Source: Planctomycetota bacterium (lineage in GTDB: Bacteria; Planctomycetota; Planctomycetia; Gemmatales; Gemmataceae). Taken from it: DNA of 33,137 bases. Within the stretch, counting starts at the first letter, position 1, and the number at the start of each line of letters is the position of its first letter. Of this stretch, positions 12,110 to 20,033 are shown piece by piece. The stretch is from NCBI GenBank assembly GCA_003669555.1, contig QWOS01000084.1:1-33137 (forward strand). The letters are read 5' to 3'. Position numbers and translations under genes: made by a program. The notes beneath the pieces were generated by a model that was not told the DNA's origin, did no database searches, and was given only the letters and a program-made list of their open reading frames with translations.

Positions 12110-12591
12110 TACCACAAACCCGGCGAGGACTGGCCAGAGTTTTACCGGCGGCTGCGCTGCCTGATCCGGGATAGCATGCGGCTGAAGAAAAACAAACAGG
12201 GGATGGCGCTTGAAGTCTATGAAAGGCGGAAGGCCAGGATCCGGAAGCGTCTTGGCGAGTTCATCGATCAAGAATGGAAGCAAGAGTACGCCAGACGGCT
12301 GCAGAAGAGGTTGAGGCGCCACTGCGAGGAACTGTTCCTGGATTACGACGAAGTACCGCCGGACAATAACGCCAGGGAGAGGGGCTTCCGCCCTGCGGTC
12401 CTGATCCGCAGAAACAGGTACGGGAACGGCAGCCAGAGGGGAGCACAGACCAGGATATGCTGATGGCCATCATGCGCACACTCAAGATGCGCGGACACAA
12501 CCCCGTACAAATCCTGGTGGAGGCCTCGAAATCTTATGTTTGCTCAGGACAACTCTCGCCTTTGCCGACAAAAATCACGGCAAACGGCTGA
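12110..12591 (+). pseudogene. IS66-family transposase remnant (C-terminal part, frameshifted)
   Basis: Translating from 12110 gives YHKPGEDWPEF, then from 12176 a frame containing DYDEVPPDNNARERGFRPAV and RRNRYGNGSQRGA, the conserved C-terminal region of IS66 (DDE_Tnp_IS66) transposases. A one-base deletion near 12450 shifts the frame: translation ends early at 12463, while the frame +1 from 12451 continues MLMAIMRTLKMRGHNPVQ to a TGA at 12589-12591, just as IS66 proteins end. The following GGTTACG may be the decayed right IS end. The N-terminal two-thirds are missing, cut directly next to the right end of MITE copy A. It is non-functional. Confidence 0.85.
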
Positions 12592-12604
12592 AGGGTTACG
12601 AACA

Positions 12605-13112
12605 ATTAATTATACCTTCATCAAAAACCAGTCAAATATTCAAATTTGATTTTCTTTTTCTCTGTAAGGTAGATAAGAAAGGGTTCATGTCATATCGCTT
12701 GCCTTGTTAGTTTTTTCCAGTCTGCTTTTGCCCGGGCAAGCCACCGGACTGCCATCATCCGTCATGCCCTCCCGCCTGATTTTTGTTAACGGCGACAAAT
12801 ACAAGGGTTGTGTGGATACAGAAATCTGGGAACTTTCCCCGAACAAAGTGATGGAATCTGTTGATGTAGTCCCCGCCGACGCCAACAACGACGGCGGGGA
12901 AAGCCAGATATTGATGCGCTTCGGCAACATTGTCGGCAATGATCCCAGCCAGATTCGCCCAGGATCCCGTATCCGCAAAGCCAGTTTGGTGGTCACCGCT
13001 TTTGATCCAGGGAGCACGGTGAACCTGCATCGTATGTTTGTTCCCTGGCCCAGATCGGCGACCTGGAATAATCTTGTGGCCGGGGTGTCCGCAGATGGGC
13101 AGGAGGCGTCCC
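12605..13112 (+). repeat. Direct repeat, copy 1 (about 0.5 kb) of the DNRLRE leader and 5' gene
   Basis: This segment is nearly identical to 19222-19729, including the AT-rich upstream sequence (ACCTTCATC...AAATATTCAAAT...CTTTTTCTCTGTA) and the first roughly 400 nt of coding sequence. Similarity stops abruptly after GGCAGGAGGCGTCCC. The worst-matching patch is about 40 nt around the start codon. Confidence 0.85.
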
Positions 13113-13123
13113 TTGGTCGGTGA
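12687..13123 (+). pseudogene. Truncated, broken paralogue of the DNRLRE-type protein at 19312
   Basis: The 5' two-thirds of the intact gene at 19312-19986 is duplicated here. The ATG at 12687 reaches a TAG after seven codons (12708), because the start region differs from the intact copy and its length is out of frame. From about 12722 onward the frame encodes the same LLLPGQATGLPSSVMPSRLI sequence with few changes through VSADGQEAS. The 3' part, encoding the rest of the domain, is missing, and the frame ends in unrelated sequence at 13123. A weak alternative TTG start at 12704 would give a 139-residue fragment with most of a signal peptide, but it lacks the completing strands of the domain, so I call it a pseudogene. 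Confidence 0.75.
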
Positions 13124-13409
13124 TGGCAAGTATTAGCAAACGACCGAACGGGCCTGGTAACTGAATTGTGATGTCCGCATCCTACCCATTCTTTTCCAGC
13201 AAACTGAGGGCTGAAAGTCCTTTCGCAATACCGGCCGGACCAAATATTTCCCATGTTCTCAAAAAAGTACTTCGGCTGGTCCTCATCAAATAAACCACAA
13301 TAAATAAACCGATTCTTTATTAAATCTACTTAATTAAATACCACACACGAGTTAATATAAGCCTACTTCTTATTTTGAACCTTGTTAACCCTTATTTAGG
13401 GAGATCACC
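13113..13409. other. AT-rich intergenic region upstream of the prepilin-like gene
   Basis: The first part is the unique sequence after the truncated repeat. The second part (about 13260-13400) is markedly AT-rich compared with the surroundings and should contain the promoter of the DUF1559 gene. I see several TATAAT-like hexamers but no single convincing -35/-10 pair. Confidence 0.4.
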
Positions 13410-14567
13410 ATGCTGAAGTATGCAAGAAAGGGTTTCACTCTGATTGAGCTGCTGGTCGTGATCGCGATCATCGCCGTGCTCGTCGGCCTTCTGGTTCCCG
13501 CCGTGCAAAAAGTGCGCGAGGCGGCCAACCGGATGAGCTGCTCCAACAATCTCAAGCAGATCTCGCTCGCATGCCACAACTTGCACTCCACCACCGGCAG
13601 TTTTCCGCCGGGGGTGCCCCATTTCGGTCACATCGCCCACATACGCGATGCCGATTTCCCCGCCAACGACACTTACCTTTCGAGCGGCCCGGTTCCCCAT
13701 TGGCAAATCAGCGGCTCACAGGGAGGCAGTTTCGCAGCCAAACCAGCCCCTTGTTACGGCCCGCCCTGGATTATGCATGTTTACCCGTACATGGAGCAGG
13801 ATACGCTGGACAAGATCATTCAAATCGGCATTGCCAGTGGAGACTTGATCGAGGCCTGTCCCTGGGACAACCTGGATGGCACGCCGCAGCGCCGGCCCGA
13901 TCTTGACACACAGTCCTATGCCCGGAAATTCATGACCTGTCCCAGTTCGCCCCGGTCTGATGTCCACTACAATGACCACAGCATTGAGAACAACCTGAAG
14001 GCCAATTATGTCGCTTGCTTCGGTGGCGGTGCCTTTGTAGATGCGACCCCTGGCGGCGACACTCGGCTGAATGGCATTTTCAATGTGGTGACTTCGGTGA
14101 AGAAGCACCCCTATGGCTCGCGATTCGGTGCGGGAAAGGGAACGCAACTGGGCCAGATAATGGATGGCACCTCCAACACCGTGATGCTCAGCGAAATCAC
14201 CCATTGGGACCAGCCCGATAGCCGCACCTCCAGTTCCGCCCCAAGCGGCATGAACAGGGACCCACGGGGTTCCATCCTGTGCCCCACACCCGGTGGCAAT
14301 ACCTTCACCGGAAAATTCCCACCCAATTCAAAAGGCACCGATGTTTTGTATTCCTGCGCCGCTGCGATCCCTGACGGTCATCCTATGAAATGCACTACCA
14401 ACTTCGCCAACGGTCAAGTGTGGGCCTCCGCCCGCAGTTACCACTCTAGCGGGGTGAACTCGGCGATGGGTGATGGCTCCATTCGATTTGTGCGGGAATC
14501 GATCCCGCAGGCCACCTGGGCAGCTATGTGTTCCATGATGGGTGGCGAGACAGTCAATGCTGACTGA
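13410..14567 (+). CDS. DUF1559 prepilin-like protein with type IV pilin N-terminus
   Basis: A 385-residue protein with the planctomycete DUF1559 layout. The N-terminus [20 protein letters not shown] has a prepilin peptidase site after Gly8, Glu5 of the mature protein, and a single hydrophobic helix. It is followed by [20 protein letters not shown] and, after a variable globular part, the typical end with [16 protein letters not shown] and a Trp near the C-terminus. It is predicted to be a pseudopilin-like protein exported and anchored by its N-terminal helix; no substrate is known. Start ATG 13410 is preceded by GGGAG with 6-nt spacing. The small lipoprotein gene follows after 26 nt and the pair ends at a strong terminator, suggesting a two-gene transcript. 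Many such paralogues occur per planctomycete genome. Confidence 0.92.
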   Translation: MLKYARKGFTLIELLVVIAIIAVLVGLLVPAVQKVREAANRMSCSNNLKQISLACHNLHSTTGSFPPGVPHFGHIAHIRDADFPANDTYLSSGPVPHWQISGSQGGSFAAKPAPCYGPPWIMHVYPYMEQDTLDKIIQIGIASGDLIEACPWDNLDGTPQRRPDLDTQSYARKFMTCPSSPRSDVHYNDHSIENNLKANYVACFGGGAFVDATPGGDTRLNGIFNVVTSVKKHPYGSRFGAGKGTQLGQIMDGTSNTVMLSEITHWDQPDSRTSSSAPSGMNRDPRGSILCPTPGGNTFTGKFPPNSKGTDVLYSCAAAIPDGHPMKCTTNFANGQVWASARSYHSSGVNSAMGDGSIRFVRESIPQATWAAMCSMMGGETVNAD

Positions 14568-14593
14568 CCGTTTCCGTTTGGAGGTTTTGCAAG

Positions 14594-14971
14594 ATGATTA
14601 ACTTTTGGAATTTGGTCAGGCGTTTTTGGATACCCGTATTGATAATCAGCCTTGCCGGGTGCACAAGCTCATTCACTCCGCTCGACCTGGGCGGCGAGGA
14701 AGGTACGAATATCGGGCGAATTCTCGAGGCTGTGAATGATTCCATTGACCAGCCGAAAAAACTGAAAACCCTGGTGGCCGACGGGGCCAAACTGCCGACT
14801 TCCAAGTCTCTCGGGGGACTGCAGTTTTACATCAAGGGGAAACCCTTGATTCAGGGTTCGGAGGGTTCCTGCAGGGTTTTGGTTTCGAGCGCCCAAGGCG
14901 ACAAGGAAGTGGACTGGTCTTTCGTGAAATCAGGGGATTCTTGGAAAATCAAGGAATTCAAGCTTCCCTGA
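14594..14971 (+). CDS. Small lipoprotein of unknown function (125 aa)
   Basis: The N-terminus has a basic stretch, a hydrophobic core and a lipobox ending LAGC at residues 20-23, so lipid attachment at Cys23 is expected. The mature part of about 100 residues contains a predicted alpha/beta pattern ending in VDWSFVKSGDSWKIKEFKLP, reminiscent of small domains that end in a beta-hairpin with a Trp, but I cannot name the family. It lies 26 nt after the DUF1559 gene and just before a terminator. Short lipoproteins commonly follow DUF1559 genes in planctomycetes, so the two may act together at the cell envelope; this is inference. Confidence 0.8.
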   Translation: MINFWNLVRRFWIPVLIISLAGCTSSFTPLDLGGEEGTNIGRILEAVNDSIDQPKKLKTLVADGAKLPTSKSLGGLQFYIKGKPLIQGSEGSCRVLVSSAQGDKEVDWSFVKSGDSWKIKEFKLP

Positions 14972-14996
14972 GTCTGAGTCGCCTGGTCTGACCTTT

Positions 14997-15037
14997 AAAG
15001 CTGCAGGGGCCGGGTTAACTGGCCCCTACAGCTTTTT
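14997..15037 (+). terminator. Strong intrinsic terminator
   Basis: Inverted repeat AAAGCTG and AGGGGCC at 14997-15011 pairs with GGCCCCT and CAGCTTT at 15021-15035, with one mismatch between the two blocks, followed by a T-run to 15037. It ends the DUF1559-lipoprotein transcript; the A-run on the other side would also allow termination on the minus strand. Confidence 0.85.
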
Positions 15038-15073
15038 GCCTGAATCTAATTTTTGAATCTCTATTTGGGAAAT

Positions 15074-16111
15074 ATGGCATTGGCTAGCATTGTGAAACGA
15101 GCATCAGTGGCCCCCATGGATGGGGGGGAGCCAACGGGATGGCTGGCCTCCCCCTGGTTGGACCTGGTTTTCATAGCCAACATATTTTGGCCCTTGCTGC
15201 TGCTGCCAGCCCTGCGTGTGGGAGAAACTACGGCGGTATCGTTTTGGCAAGTCTATTTCGTGACATTACCGCACCGCTGGCTGACCCTTGCCCTGGTTGC
15301 ACTGGACCCCGATCGTCGGGCGGGTTCCCCGGTATGGATCGGAATGGCACTTTTGCTTCCTGCGCTACTTTTGTTTGTGGTTTGGTCGGCAGCCGGGAGC
15401 CTGATATGCCTGGCCATGATTGATTTCGTCTGGAACGCCTGGCATTTCGGTTCCCAGCATGCAGGCATTTCCCGCGCGTATTCAATACGGTGCGGGGATG
15501 GGCACTCCAGTTTTGAACGGTGGGGTATCCGCCTCCTGGTGGTGTATGCCCTGGGCCGTCCGGTGGAATGGATCACCGGTTGGGTCTCCATGGATTCCAA
15601 CCTGGGAATGGTCCTTGGCGGGACGGATTGGGTGGTGATGTCCGTGGGAATGACTCTCCTGGCGGCAAACCTTATCAAGATGCGTCAGCCCGGGCGCGCC
15701 GCCAAATTGTGCCACTTGGCCAGTCTGGTGACCCTGTACTGTTGCCTCGTGGCTGCTGTGCACTGGGGGTGGACCCATGCCTTGGTGCCGTTGCTGACAG
15801 CTTCTGCCTTGATGCACGCCTCAGAGTATATCGCGTTCGTGGGAGTTTACATAAACAAACGGTCGGATCGTGGAGGCGAGGGGCCTGTCCGGGCCGTGGC
15901 ATTCCACTTGCTGGGCTGGTTGATGACCTTCATCACGGTGATGGGTTGCATCGGCTGGCTGATGGAACTGTCCCCATCCAGTGCCGCCACCTGGGGTGCC
16001 CTGAACCTTTGGGCGGCTTTCGTCCACTATGGACTGGACGGAATCATCTGGAAACTCCGCCAACCTTCCATCCGTGCGGTTTTGTCCACCCCTCGGACCC
16101 TACAGGGCTGA
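15074..16111 (+). CDS. Multi-pass membrane protein of unknown function (345 aa)
   Basis: About eight hydrophobic segments, starting with a long one near residue 30 (LDLVFIANIFWPLLLLPA). The polar loops contain several conserved-looking histidines: LPHRW, WNAWHFGSQHAG, ALMHASEY and FVHYGLDG. Repeated His in or near membrane helices can bind metal or heme, but no family is recognised. The frame could begin at TTG 15053; I prefer ATG 15074, though neither has a good Shine-Dalgarno. The next gene starts 5 nt after its stop, so the two are surely co-expressed. It lies right after a terminator, so its promoter must be between 15038 and 15073 or further upstream by read-through. Confidence 0.75.
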   Translation: MALASIVKRASVAPMDGGEPTGWLASPWLDLVFIANIFWPLLLLPALRVGETTAVSFWQVYFVTLPHRWLTLALVALDPDRRAGSPVWIGMALLLPALLLFVVWSAAGSLICLAMIDFVWNAWHFGSQHAGISRAYSIRCGDGHSSFERWGIRLLVVYALGRPVEWITGWVSMDSNLGMVLGGTDWVVMSVGMTLLAANLIKMRQPGRAAKLCHLASLVTLYCCLVAAVHWGWTHALVPLLTASALMHASEYIAFVGVYINKRSDRGGEGPVRAVAFHLLGWLMTFITVMGCIGWLMELSPSSAATWGALNLWAAFVHYGLDGIIWKLRQPSIRAVLSTPRTLQG

Positions 16112-16116
16112 ACCGG

Positions 16117-17286
16117 ATGCGCCTTCCTTCCGCCCGTTGGTTGTCCTTCCCCTACGCCGGGGCCTTGGTGGCCCTTGTTTATCTGCTGACTCCGGAAGGA
16201 AGGTTGTCCCAGGGACTTGGGCCTCCACCTTGGGGCCCGTGGCGTCTTGTCGCTTTGCACTTGTCAGTTTCCATCCCGCTGGGCTGTTGGATCGCTACAC
16301 TCCTGCCCCCCCGATTTCGGCAGCGATTTCTAATGGCCTTGTACCTGGGTGCCCTGGTGTTCATTGGCGCATCAGCGGCATGCGGGGAGTTGCTTGATCA
16401 ATCCTTTCTTTCGACCGGCGTGGATTTCCCGGTCCGTTGCCTGTGGCGCACCCTGCTCGCCACCGTCATGGTCTTTCCCGTGTGTGTCTGCGCCGTGGAC
16501 GGACTGGCGCAGGGAATTGGCAAAGGCTGCTTTTTTGTGGGGGCAGCTGGTCTTTTCTGTCTGATTCCACCCACCCTGTTTGCCTGGGCGATTGGATCCT
16601 CCACCCTTTCCGAGATCGGGGATTCGGCCAGGCAAGGCCGAGTAACACGGGAAATTGAACTGATCACAAGGATGGGGGATCTGCGTGGTGCCGATTGGGG
16701 GGGCAGAGTCCGACCCGCAATGCGCCTGGCAGCCCTCCATCGGGAAAGAAATCAACTTGAGGGTCAACTGAAACGGGCGGACGGACTGGACCGGGCGGCC
16801 CTCCTGGCCCGTCTGGACAGGCTGGAAGAGGCATTGGTAGTGCTCAAGGACTCAGCGGCCACCGACTCTGAGGCGGCACTGCTCAGGTGCGCCATCCTGC
16901 GCGCCAAAGGAGAGTGGAGGGCTGCCGGCGACAGGTATCTCAATGGAATCAGTGGATGGGAGCAGAACAAAGTTCGCCCGGAGGCGGATTGGGCCTGGAT
17001 TGAGGGTGCTGGACAATGCCTACGAATGACCGGCAACAACCGGGAGAAGGAAAATCTGTTTTGCAATGCCCTGACCTGGTTTCCGGACAGGGCAGGGGAA
17101 TGTCACCTTGAAATGGGTTGCGCCGCGGCGGAATCAGGATATTCCAACCGGGCCCTGCGGTGCTGGCTTCAGGCCGAAAGCGAAAACCCCAGGTTGTCGG
17201 CAGCAATCCATTCGCTCAGGGCAAGACTGCTTTCCAACACCCCCACATGCCTGCAGGGCATTTTCGGCACGCCAGCCAACCATTAG
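16117..17286 (+). CDS. Membrane protein with C-terminal TPR-like helical region (389 aa)
   Basis: The N-terminal half has about four to five hydrophobic segments up to residue 175. The C-terminal half is hydrophilic and Ala/Leu/Arg-rich, with repeated helical units such as RLEEALVVLKDSAATDSEAA and CAAAESGYSNRALRCWLQAE that look like degenerate tetratricopeptide repeats. The likely role is protein-protein contact at the cytoplasmic membrane; the specific function is unknown. ATG 16117 was chosen because it follows the previous stop by 5 nt; the frame is open further upstream, but that overlaps the preceding gene. The stop codon overlaps that of the convergent phosphatase gene, so little or no terminator separates them. 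Confidence 0.75.
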   Translation: MRLPSARWLSFPYAGALVALVYLLTPEGRLSQGLGPPPWGPWRLVALHLSVSIPLGCWIATLLPPRFRQRFLMALYLGALVFIGASAACGELLDQSFLSTGVDFPVRCLWRTLLATVMVFPVCVCAVDGLAQGIGKGCFFVGAAGLFCLIPPTLFAWAIGSSTLSEIGDSARQGRVTREIELITRMGDLRGADWGGRVRPAMRLAALHRERNQLEGQLKRADGLDRAALLARLDRLEEALVVLKDSAATDSEAALLRCAILRAKGEWRAAGDRYLNGISGWEQNKVRPEADWAWIEGAGQCLRMTGNNREKENLFCNALTWFPDRAGECHLEMGCAAAESGYSNRALRCWLQAESENPRLSAAIHSLRARLLSNTPTCLQGIFGTPANH

Positions 17287-18647
17287 CCCCCAGCCGTCAC
17301 GATGCCCAATTTCCGCTGCCCAGTCCTTGCCACATCCATGACCTTCCCCGTGCTTCCAAGCGCCAGGTGGAAGCGTTCGGCCCCCTGAAAACGGTGCATG
17401 GAAATGTGGAAATCATCGCTGGTTTTCACCATAACATTCAGCTGGTCATCGGGCCTGGGGATGCGCAGGCGTCCCCAGGAGCCATCTCCCAGATACAGCA
17501 CACCATTGTCATTTTGCATGCCACCAATCAGCGGCTTGGTCCTTTTGAAGGTGTGCTCATGGTGCTCGAGCACCACCGGCACGCGGTGTTTGTCAAAAAG
17601 AGGCACCCAATGCTCCCTTTGGTCCTCACCGGTGCCATATAACTTCTTGCCATCCTTGCTGACCTTTCCCACCGGATTGCGGTGCGAAGGGTATGCCGGA
17701 ATATGGTTGACAACGATCGTGTGCGGAAGGTCCTTCCGTGCCGCAAGGGCTTTATCAAGCCATTCCGTTTGGGCCCCGGCCACCTTCGAGGTGTGGTTGG
17801 TGTCCAGCAGCACCAGGCTGAGATAGTCGCCGAAATCCAGGGTGTTGTAACCGGTTTCCGGAAACAGGCCATCGAACAGGGGGTAGAAAAAGGTTGCCTT
17901 TTCCCTGGCACCGTAACCACCGTTCACCTCATGGTTGCCGATACAAGGAATGAGGGGAATCAACCGGCCAGAGGAATCAACCATGGTGCTGGAGTAGTTG
18001 CGGATAAAAGCGATGCTGGCCTCGAGGGAACGGCCGTTGTCATAGCCCAGGTCCCCCCCGACAACAGCAAACATGGGATCCTGGCGGGCTGCGATGACAT
18101 TATTGTCAAGGCAGGCCTGGTTGATCCCGCAATCCCCACCCGACACAAAGGTGATTGTGTCGTTGGCCTTGGATGGCATGGTCCGGAATCGATAGGAAGG
18201 CGAGCTCCTGCCGATTTTGAAAACATGGTCCCTGCCTGGCCTCAATCCGGTCAACTCAGCGCGGAAGACCTTGAAATCACATTGAGGATAGGGGCTAGCC
18301 ACCGGCTTTTGGGTGCGCCAGGTCAAGTTGACTGGTTGGGAACGCGCTCCGGGTTCCCGCCTGGGTGGATGGACTGCAGCGGGTTCATCTGAAAAAGCAA
18401 TCGTATTGTCGGCGGTTTCGCCCGCCGTACCAATCCACTGTACCACCATGGTCGTAGTAGGATCCTTGTGCCAGGTCAGGAAGAGTGTACTTGGTTGAAA
18501 AGAAGGAATTTCCGGGACCAGCTTGCGCAAAAAGGATTCGGGAACCGGGGTACTGTTCATTTTCTCATCCTGGCCCAGCAGGAAACTACCAGTCCCCAGG
18601 GTGGCGAAGGAAGAACTGATGAAAAGCCGGCGGCTTGACTGGCGCAT
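17283..18647 (-). CDS. Purple-acid-phosphatase-like metallophosphoesterase, Tat-exported (454 aa)
   Basis: Predicted exported phosphomonoesterase or related phosphoesterase. The N-terminus MRQSSRRLFISSSFATLGTG has the twin-arginine pattern. A fibronectin-III-like PAP N-terminal domain spans about 40-165 (STLFLTWHKDPTTTMVVQW). The catalytic domain shows the metal ligands in order: GGDCG, GGDLGYD, GNHE, VNHIPAYPSHR and EHHEHTFKR. These match calcineurin-like phosphatases of the PAP group. ATG 18647 is preceded by AAGGA with 8-nt spacing; the TTG at 18665 in the same frame is less likely. It is transcribed divergently from the DNRLRE/DUF1501 operon and convergently with the membrane-protein pair. 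Substrate unknown. Confidence 0.9.
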   Translation of the reverse strand: MRQSSRRLFISSSFATLGTGSFLLGQDEKMNSTPVPESFLRKLVPEIPSFQPSTLFLTWHKDPTTTMVVQWIGTAGETADNTIAFSDEPAAVHPPRREPGARSQPVNLTWRTQKPVASPYPQCDFKVFRAELTGLRPGRDHVFKIGRSSPSYRFRTMPSKANDTITFVSGGDCGINQACLDNNVIAARQDPMFAVVGGDLGYDNGRSLEASIAFIRNYSSTMVDSSGRLIPLIPCIGNHEVNGGYGAREKATFFYPLFDGLFPETGYNTLDFGDYLSLVLLDTNHTSKVAGAQTEWLDKALAARKDLPHTIVVNHIPAYPSHRNPVGKVSKDGKKLYGTGEDQREHWVPLFDKHRVPVVLEHHEHTFKRTKPLIGGMQNDNGVLYLGDGSWGRLRIPRPDDQLNVMVKTSDDFHISMHRFQGAERFHLALGSTGKVMDVARTGQRKLGIVTAGG

Positions 18648-19221
18648 GAACCAAATCCTTGACAATCATTGATGTGAAAATTCCCTCAACATTTTTCTAA
18701 CAGTCTGGTGGGCACTGATGATTAAAAAATAAAGTATATTAGATGTTGTTCTTGTTAAATATCCTGTGAATCAGATCAACTCGTCTGGAAAAGGTCGCCA
18801 CCATCCCGCCTGTATCATGCCAGTTCGAGGCGGCGACCTGGCGTCCCCTGTTTGTGCCATCTGAAAGGTAAAATGGTTTCAAGCCTGGGCTTCACGGCGA
18901 AAATGGAATGCCACAGATGAAAACCAGGTTGATTGAACGCATTCGCCGATTCCGGATTGAACAATTCCTGGCGCCCCGGTCGCAAAACATTTTACCGTCA
19001 ATCGGTCTGGGCATGAATGGGTTGAAAACCAGATCTGTTTTTGGTTTTGTCCTCAGGCTTATTGATTGGTATCGTTGACCGAAACCGGCAAGTATTGAAC
19101 TGAACGGGAGCCGAACCCGCACAGGACCCATCCTGTTCCGGCTCATGCGGAAGCCAATCGCTGTCCCCAAGGCCGGTCATTGCCGAATCAGACGCAGGGT
19201 GGCGAGCGGCCTTCTCGAAAA
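18648..19221. other. Divergent intergenic region with two hairpins
   Basis: Between the phosphatase (leftward) and the DNRLRE operon (rightward). The phosphatase-proximal part (18660-18780) is AT-rich and likely carries its promoter. Two inverted repeats follow: AGGTCGCC at 18792-18799 with GGCGACCT at 18832-18839, and GAGCCG at 19108-19113 with CGGCTC at 19139-19144, the latter enclosing ACAGGA/TCCTGT. A 53-codon plus-strand ORF (18917-19078) starts with ATG but has only a poor Shine-Dalgarno and no recognisable relatives, so I do not call it a gene. No tRNA was found. Confidence 0.5.
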
Positions 19222-19729
19222 ATTAAAAATACCTTCATCCAAAACCAGCCAAATATTCAAATCAGAATTTCTTTTTCTCTGTAGCGTGGTTGATAAGAAG
19301 GAGATCACGCCATGTCTGTCTTGATACTTTTTTCCTGTTTGCTTTTGCCCGGGCAAGCCACCGGACTGCCATCATCCGTCATGCCCTCCCGCCTGATTTT
19401 TGTCAACGGCGACAAGTATAAGGGTTGCGTGGATACAGAAATCTGGGAACTTTCCCCTAACAAAGTGATGGAATCTGTTGATGTAGTCACCTCCGACGCC
19501 AACAACGACGGCGGGGAAAGCCAGATATTGATGCGCTTCGGCAACATTGTCGGCAATGATCCCAGCCAGATTCGCCCAGGATCCCGTATCCGCAAAGCCA
19601 GTTTGGTGGTTACTGCTTTTGATCCAGGGAGCACGGTGAACCTGCATCGTATGTTTGTTCCCTGGCCCAGATCGGCGACCTGGAATACTCTTGTGGCCGG
19701 GGTGTCCGCAGATGGGCAGGAGGCGTCCC
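19222..19729 (+). repeat. Direct repeat, copy 2 (about 0.5 kb), leader and 5' part of intact DNRLRE-type gene
   Basis: This is the intact partner of the segment at 12605-13112. The duplication includes about 90 nt upstream of the gene, so promoter and leader were copied together with coding sequence. The two copies bracket about 6.1 kb in direct orientation. Confidence 0.85.
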
Positions 19730-19986
19730 GCCATAAGGAATCGTTCACTTTTGGCAAAATCACCGCAAACAAACAGACAGTCCGCTTCGAAGTCACAGAC
19801 AGTGTTCAAGCCTGGTCCTCCGGCAAACCAAACCATGGCTGGGTTTTCCTGAACACCGGCGGCAATGGCTGGGATTTTTATTCTTCTGAATATGTGGAAC
19901 TGGAGTCGAGACCTTACCTCGAAGTGGAGTTTTTCGCGCCGGCAAAAATCATCACTACGAACCAACCCATCCCGCAAGCCCGTTGA
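19312..19986 (+). CDS. Secreted DNRLRE-type (CBM96-like) beta-sandwich protein (224 aa)
   Basis: The N-terminal MSVLILFSCLLLPGQATG is a signal peptide. The mature protein follows the DNRLRE pattern: DTEIWELSP near the start, SQILMRFGNI, RIRKASLVVTAFDPG, WPRSATWNTL, then FEVTDSVQAWSSGKPNHGWV and a closing SRPYLEVEFF. This domain occurs in extracellular and cell-surface proteins and is thought to bind polymers or mediate adhesion; it has no catalytic residues. A strong AAGGAG Shine-Dalgarno lies 8 nt upstream of ATG 19312. It heads a seven-gene co-directional cluster, with the DUF1501 gene starting 47 nt downstream. A decayed partial copy lies at 12687. Role in the cluster is unknown; it may tether the other exported proteins. 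Confidence 0.8.
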   Translation: MSVLILFSCLLLPGQATGLPSSVMPSRLIFVNGDKYKGCVDTEIWELSPNKVMESVDVVTSDANNDGGESQILMRFGNIVGNDPSQIRPGSRIRKASLVVTAFDPGSTVNLHRMFVPWPRSATWNTLVAGVSADGQEASRHKESFTFGKITANKQTVRFEVTDSVQAWSSGKPNHGWVFLNTGGNGWDFYSSEYVELESRPYLEVEFFAPAKIITTNQPIPQAR

Positions 19987-20033
19987 AAACTGACAGTCCG
20001 TTATCCATTTCCATAAAAAGTGAGGCCAGTCTA

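Noticed and set aside
15520..16116. N-terminal extension of the TPR-like membrane protein upstream of ATG 16117
   Set aside because: It overlaps the coding sequence of the preceding membrane protein almost entirely and has frameshift-like low-quality composition; ATG 16117 sits 5 nt after the previous stop.
18917..19078. A 53-codon plus-strand ORF beginning MKTRLIERIRRF
   Set aside because: Protein-like at its start but with a poor Shine-Dalgarno and no relatives I recognise; not enough to call it a gene.
19090..19150. A tRNA T-arm-like sequence GCGGGTTCGGCTCCCG on the minus strand
   Set aside because: No matching acceptor stem, D-arm or anticodon arm can be folded around it; it is better explained by the GAGCCG/CGGCTC hairpin.
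18892..19170. A 92-codon minus-strand ORF in the divergent intergenic region
   Set aside because: Arg-rich with no domain and no good ribosome-binding site; it overlaps the hairpin at 19108-19144. Probably chance.
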